NCBI GenBank assembly: GCA_020048295.1
Contig: JAIFMT010000192.1
Location: forward strand, 1-8,945
Direction of reading: 5' to 3'
From: Rhodoferax sp.
GTDB lineage: Bacteria; Pseudomonadota; Gammaproteobacteria; Burkholderiales; Burkholderiaceae
DNA length: 8,945 bases
Part shown: positions 6,267-8,945 of the stretch, one piece after another
Position numbering within the stretch: position 1 is the stretch's first letter
Layout of the letters: every line of letters starts with the position of its first letter
Position numbers and translations under genes: made by a program
The notes under the pieces: model-generated
Told to the model about the DNA's origin: nothing
The model's input: only the letters and a program-made list of their open reading frames with translations
Databases searched by the model: none

Positions 6267-6971
6267 ATGATTCCTGCCAAAACTGAATCTGCCTGGCGCG
6301 GCACCGCGGATTGCCGCAATTGCGGCATCCGGGCGCTGGTGCTGTTTGCCAATTTGAACGAGCATGATTTCAGCCTGATTCACGCCCCGATTGACGACCT
6401 CGAATTTGCCCAAGGCGCTTCCATTTACGACGAGGGCAGTGCGGTGCAGGGCGTTTTTACGCTGCGCAGTGGCATGGTCAAACTGGTGCGCAGCACGCTG
6501 GACGGCCGCCAACGTATCGTGCGTGTGCTGCGTTCGGGCGACGTCATCGGGCTGGAGGCGCTGGCTGCAGCGCAGTACGACAGCGATGCCATCGCCTTGA
6601 CTCCGGCATCGGTTTGCCGCATTCCGCTGGGGGTGATTCACAAACTGTCGTCAGGCAGTGCGCGGATGCATACGCAGCTGATGCTCAAATGGCAGCAAAC
6701 CCTCAAGGATGCCGATGACTGGTTGGCCGATCTGAACTTCGGTACGGCGCGCCAGCGTGTGGGAAACCTGGTACTCAAAATGCGCAACCCCGACAACAGT
6801 GGCGTGACGATGTTGTTTTCACGCGAAGACATGGGTGCCATGCTCGATCTGAAACTTGAAACAGTGAGCCGTGAGATCAGCCGCCTGGTGCGCGAAGGCA
6901 CGATCGAACCGCTCGACAAACAAGGCCGCGTTTACCGAGTGAGTCATCCAGAGCGTATCCACGCTGAGTGA
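6267..6971 (+). CDS. Crp/Fnr-family transcriptional regulator, FNR-like with three of four cluster cysteines
   Basis: A 234-residue regulator with an N-terminal cysteine region, a cyclic-nucleotide-type beta-roll (about 35-130), a dimerisation helix and a C-terminal helix-turn-helix. The segment C16-RN-C19 followed by FANLNEHDF aligns with the E. coli FNR region holding Cys20, Cys23 and Cys29, but the Cys29 position is V25. C117 in SVCRIP matches Cys122 in VCEIP. Three of four [4Fe-4S] ligands are thus kept. The recognition helix contains ETVSR, the E-x-x-S-R signature that reads TTGAT half-sites, and a perfect such site lies 70 bases past its stop. ATG 6267 is supported by AAAAGG at 6253-6258. 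It is probably cotranscribed with the thioredoxin-like gene. What it senses, oxygen, redox state or a reactive sulfur species, cannot be read from the sequence. Confidence 0.9.
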   Translation: MIPAKTESAWRGTADCRNCGIRALVLFANLNEHDFSLIHAPIDDLEFAQGASIYDEGSAVQGVFTLRSGMVKLVRSTLDGRQRIVRVLRSGDVIGLEALAAAQYDSDAIALTPASVCRIPLGVIHKLSSGSARMHTQLMLKWQQTLKDADDWLADLNFGTARQRVGNLVLKMRNPDNSGVTMLFSREDMGAMLDLKLETVSREISRLVREGTIEPLDKQGRVYRVSHPERIHAE

Positions 6972-7002
6972 TTTTGACTGTCGTTTTTTGCGCAGCCTAG
7001 GG

Positions 7003-7030
7003 TTGACACTAATATCAGTGTGGCTTTATT
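7003..7030 (+). promoter_or_regulatory. candidate sigma70 promoter with dyad, upstream of the FadL-family gene
   Basis: A perfect -35 hexamer TTGACA (7003-7008) is followed, after 16 bases, by TTTATT (7025-7030, four of six for -10). An imperfect dyad ACACT-AATATC-AGTGT (7006-7021, 14 of 16 symmetric positions) lies in the spacer. The start of transcription would be near 7037, giving a leader of about 220 bases. The -10 match is poor, so the promoter call is tentative. Apart from this, the FNR box and a small dyad ATCAT-GGCT-ATGAT at 7107-7120, nothing clear was seen in the 287-base gap 6972-7258. Confidence 0.4.
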
Positions 7031-7040
7031 TAAGAGAAGA

Positions 7041-7054
7041 TTGATAAAAATCAA
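7041..7054. promoter_or_regulatory. perfect FNR-type binding site upstream of the FadL-family gene
   Basis: TTGAT-AAAA-ATCAA matches all ten fixed bases of the FNR consensus and is symmetric. It lies 69 bases after the Crp/Fnr gene and 204 bases before the FadL-family start. If the promoter at 7003-7030 is used, the box sits just downstream of the transcription start and would repress. If a promoter around 7085-7111 (TTGTTT and TATCAT, 15 bases apart) is used, it sits near -70 and could activate. Confidence 0.75.
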
Positions 7055-7258
7055 CGCTGCATAAGGTGGCAGTTTGCCTGGCAGTTGTTTGCGAATGGGC
7101 GTCTCTATCATGGCTATGATGGAGGCTGTTGGTTGCTACTCTGATGTCCTTTTTTTAGAGGGGCTTTTGGCGATTGCAGCCCACCTGACCCAAGGCGCAA
7201 ATGGGCGACCCGTGGCGATTTTTCATCAACGACCGAATCAACTACCTGGAGAATGCTT

Positions 7259-8620
7259 GTGAGTAAATTTATCAAGACCAAAACTGCTTGTCATCTGGCC
7301 GTTTTGGCTGTGCTGGCGGCCCCCCTGACCAGCGCCCTGGCCACCAACGGCATGATGATGGAGGGTTACGGCCCCATTTCCACCGGCATGGGAGGTGCCT
7401 CGCAAGCCATTGACCATGGCAACGAAGCCATGGCGCAAAACCCGGCCACGCTGGGCATGATGGCAGACGGCACTTCGCGCATCGACGTGGCTGTGGGCGT
7501 GTTGGGCCCGGATGTCAAAAGCAGCGTGCCAGCCTACAACATGACCGCAGAGTCTGGCGGCACCTCTTACATCATGCCGGCTTTTGGTTACAGCAAGCGT
7601 AACGGTGCCTTGACTTATGGCGTTGGCATGTTTGCGCAAGGGGGCATGGGCACCGAGTACACGGCTGACTCGTTCCTGGCATCAGGCACTGGGGAACCCG
7701 CACGCTCCGAACTGGGTGTGGGCAATGTGATTTTTCCGGTGGCCTACCAGGTCAACCCGAATTTGACGGTGGGTGCTGCTTTCAAGTTTTTGTGGGCTTC
7801 GCTTGACATGCGCATGGCTGGCACGGTTGGCACTTTGTCGCCCATTGTCACTGGCGGCAGCGGCATGTTGTACGGTGGCATGCTTCAGGCCGCTCAGGCT
7901 GGCATGAACGATGTGCGGGCGCGAGTGGACTTTTCAGGCAATAGCGATTTCACCGGTGCTGCCAAAGCAACCGGTTTTGGTGCCTCGCTGGGTGCCACCT
8001 ACAAGGTCAACAAAGATCTCACCTTGGGTGCGTCTTACCAGTTCAAGAGTGCCTTGGACGACATGAAAACGTCCGTCAGTGCGGCCAGCATGACGATGTT
8101 TATGCCCGACATGACGATGAAAGACTTTGGCAAGATTACCGTGATTGACTTCCAGATGCCCTCAGCCCTGGGTGTGGGGGGTAGCTGGCAGATCAATCCA
8201 TCGCTGCTGTTGGCTGCCGACCTGAAGTACATTGGCTGGTCCGATGTCATGAAAGACTTCCGCCTGCAATATGACAGCGCTTTTGGCAATGGTTCGGTCA
8301 GCTTCAAGCTGCCACAAAACTGGAGCGACCAAACGGTGTTGAATCTCGGTCTGGCTTACAAGGCCAACGACAAGCTCACCCTGCGTGCGGGTTTGAATCT
8401 GGCAGACAACCCGGTGCCCGATGCATGGGTGCACCCGCTGTTCCCGGCCACAGTTGAAAACCATGTGACCTTTGGTTTGGGTTACAAGGTGTCTGCCGCT
8501 GGTGAGTTCAACATGGCAGTCACCCTGGCCCCTGAGGTCACTGTGACGAACCCCAACATGGGTGTCGAGATTTCCCACAGCCAGACCAATTGGCAATTCA
8601 TGTACAGCCACACCTTCTGA
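7259..8620 (+). CDS. FadL/OmpP1-family outer-membrane channel protein
   Basis: A 453-residue outer-membrane beta-barrel of the FadL family, which lets hydrophobic compounds cross the outer membrane. A Sec signal ends at LTSALA (residues 23-28). The mature protein begins TNGMMMEGYGPISTGMGGAS, the typical FadL opening with the NG and GYG..S..MGGA elements, followed by NPATLGMM of the hatch region; alternating strands run to a C-terminal Phe (MYSHTF), the usual barrel end. Methionine is unusually frequent (28 residues), with a cluster at residues 278-287. GTG 7259 is favoured because GGAG at 7248-7251 lies seven bases upstream; ATG 7253 is only one base from that site. It lies between the FNR-like regulator and soxY, so a role in sulfur uptake is possible, but hydrocarbon or fatty-acid transport cannot be excluded. 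Confidence 0.88.
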   Translation: MSKFIKTKTACHLAVLAVLAAPLTSALATNGMMMEGYGPISTGMGGASQAIDHGNEAMAQNPATLGMMADGTSRIDVAVGVLGPDVKSSVPAYNMTAESGGTSYIMPAFGYSKRNGALTYGVGMFAQGGMGTEYTADSFLASGTGEPARSELGVGNVIFPVAYQVNPNLTVGAAFKFLWASLDMRMAGTVGTLSPIVTGGSGMLYGGMLQAAQAGMNDVRARVDFSGNSDFTGAAKATGFGASLGATYKVNKDLTLGASYQFKSALDDMKTSVSAASMTMFMPDMTMKDFGKITVIDFQMPSALGVGGSWQINPSLLLAADLKYIGWSDVMKDFRLQYDSAFGNGSVSFKLPQNWSDQTVLNLGLAYKANDKLTLRAGLNLADNPVPDAWVHPLFPATVENHVTFGLGYKVSAAGEFNMAVTLAPEVTVTNPNMGVEISHSQTNWQFMYSHTF

Positions 8621-8639
8621 GCGGATTAACTCCATTGGG

Positions 8640-8675
8640 TTTGGGCCGCTGCGCGGTGGCTCAAATCCTTTTTTT
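8640..8675 (+). terminator. intrinsic terminator after the FadL-family gene
   Basis: TTTGGGCCGCT (8640-8650) pairs with GGTGGCTCAAA (8655-8665) with three G-T wobbles, an 11-bp stem with a four-base loop, followed by TCC and seven T (8669-8675). It starts 19 bases past the FadL stop and shows that soxY is probably transcribed mainly from its own promoter. Confidence 0.8.
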
Positions 8676-8710
8676 CTATCTTTATCAAATTAAATACATA
8701 GGAGCCTTCT

Positions 8711-8945
8711 ATGCAAACCCGTCGTGACACTCTGAAACACAGCGCCGTAGTGGCTGGCCTGCTGGCTACCACGGGCCTGTTTCCTCAATATGCACTGGCT
8801 TTCAACAAAGCCGCTTTTGATGCCAAAAGCATCGCTGATGCGCTGAAAGCACTCGGTGCTGGCGCGCCGGCCGAAAGCAAGGATGTCACCATTGGTGGTC
8901 CGGACATCGCTGAAAACGGGGCCGTGGTGCCGTTTACCGTCAGCA
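8711..8945 (+). CDS. soxY: SoxY, thiosulfate-oxidation sulfur-carrier subunit (N-terminal part; 3' end outside window)
   Basis: The first 78 residues of SoxY, the periplasmic subunit of SoxYZ on whose C-terminal cysteine thiosulfate sulfur is carried during oxidation. The N-terminus is a twin-arginine signal (TRRDTLK, residues 3-9, then a hydrophobic core, with cleavage probably after ALA at 28-30). The mature start has FDAKSIADALKALGAGAPAE and the first beta strands PDIAENGAVVPFTV, characteristic of SoxY. The carrier motif GGCGG lies beyond the window end and cannot be checked. AGGAG at 8700-8704 is six bases before the ATG. A terminator separates it from the FadL gene; the 35 AT-rich bases between terminator and start could hold its own promoter. 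soxZ and other sox genes are expected downstream. Confidence 0.9.
   Translation, partial: MQTRRDTLKHSAVVAGLLATTGLFPQYALAFNKAAFDAKSIADALKALGAGAPAESKDVTIGGPDIAENGAVVPFTVS

Noticed and set aside
7095..7262. Small plus-strand frame (about 55 codons from ATG 7095) whose stop overlaps the FadL GTG start as GTGA
   Set aside because: No ribosome-binding site, no recognisable motif, and unusual codons for the window. The overlap would allow coupling but could be chance; it is not called as a gene without conservation data.
8675..8688. TCTAT-CTTT-ATCAA upstream of soxY, 8 of 10 to the FNR consensus
   Set aside because: The left half lacks the key G of TTGAT and overlaps the terminator T run, so only a half-site is convincing.

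Overview
The window looks like a piece of a betaproteobacterial chromosome, most likely Burkholderiales/Comamonadaceae of the Rhodoferax or Polaromonas kind. This rests on the GC-rich coding sequence, the pyrB–pseudo-dihydroorotase pair typical of that group, and a set of sulfur-oxidation genes. The genus is an inference; no rRNA or marker gene is present.

Left part (1-2056, + strand): the 3' end of pyrB (aspartate carbamoyltransferase), then a full-length dihydroorotase homologue that has lost most metal ligands (PyrC'/PyrX type), then a 100-residue ArsR-family regulator with four cysteines whose ATG overlaps the pyrC' stop. The regulator has no obvious link to pyrimidines. It resembles the thiol-switch repressors that control sulfide and sulfur-oxidation genes, and such genes follow it.

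Middle part (2057-4444, + strand): a regulatory gap of 174 bases with a sigma70-like promoter, an 18-bp dyad filling its spacer and an FNR-type box. It is followed by fccA (monohaem cytochrome c), fccB (Tat-exported flavoprotein of flavocytochrome c sulfide dehydrogenase) and a dihaem cytochrome c4. Together they form a periplasmic sulfide-oxidation and electron-transfer operon. A hairpin just after the last gene lies inside the 3' end of the converging gene.

Right part (4449-8945): a YeeE/YedE (thiosulfate-transporter family) gene on the minus strand. Diverging from it on the plus strand are a Tat-exported thioredoxin-like protein (SoxS-like) and a Crp/Fnr regulator with an FNR-type recognition helix but only three of the four FNR cluster cysteines. 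Next come a 287-base gap with a perfect TTGAT-N4-ATCAA box, a FadL-family outer-membrane protein, a strong intrinsic terminator, and the start of soxY, the sulfur-carrier subunit of the Sox thiosulfate-oxidising system, cut off by the window edge.

Working model (inference): sulfide is oxidised by FccAB, with electrons passing to cytochrome c4. Thiosulfate or other sulfane sulfur is handled by SoxY and its partners beyond the window. The thioredoxin-like protein would keep Sox or other periplasmic thiols reduced, YeeE would import thiosulfate, and FadL may pass a hydrophobic compound, possibly sulfur, through the outer membrane. Two encoded regulators, a thiol-sensing ArsR protein and an FNR-like protein, have plausible DNA sites in front of these genes. 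No RNA gene, insertion sequence, CRISPR array or integration site was seen.
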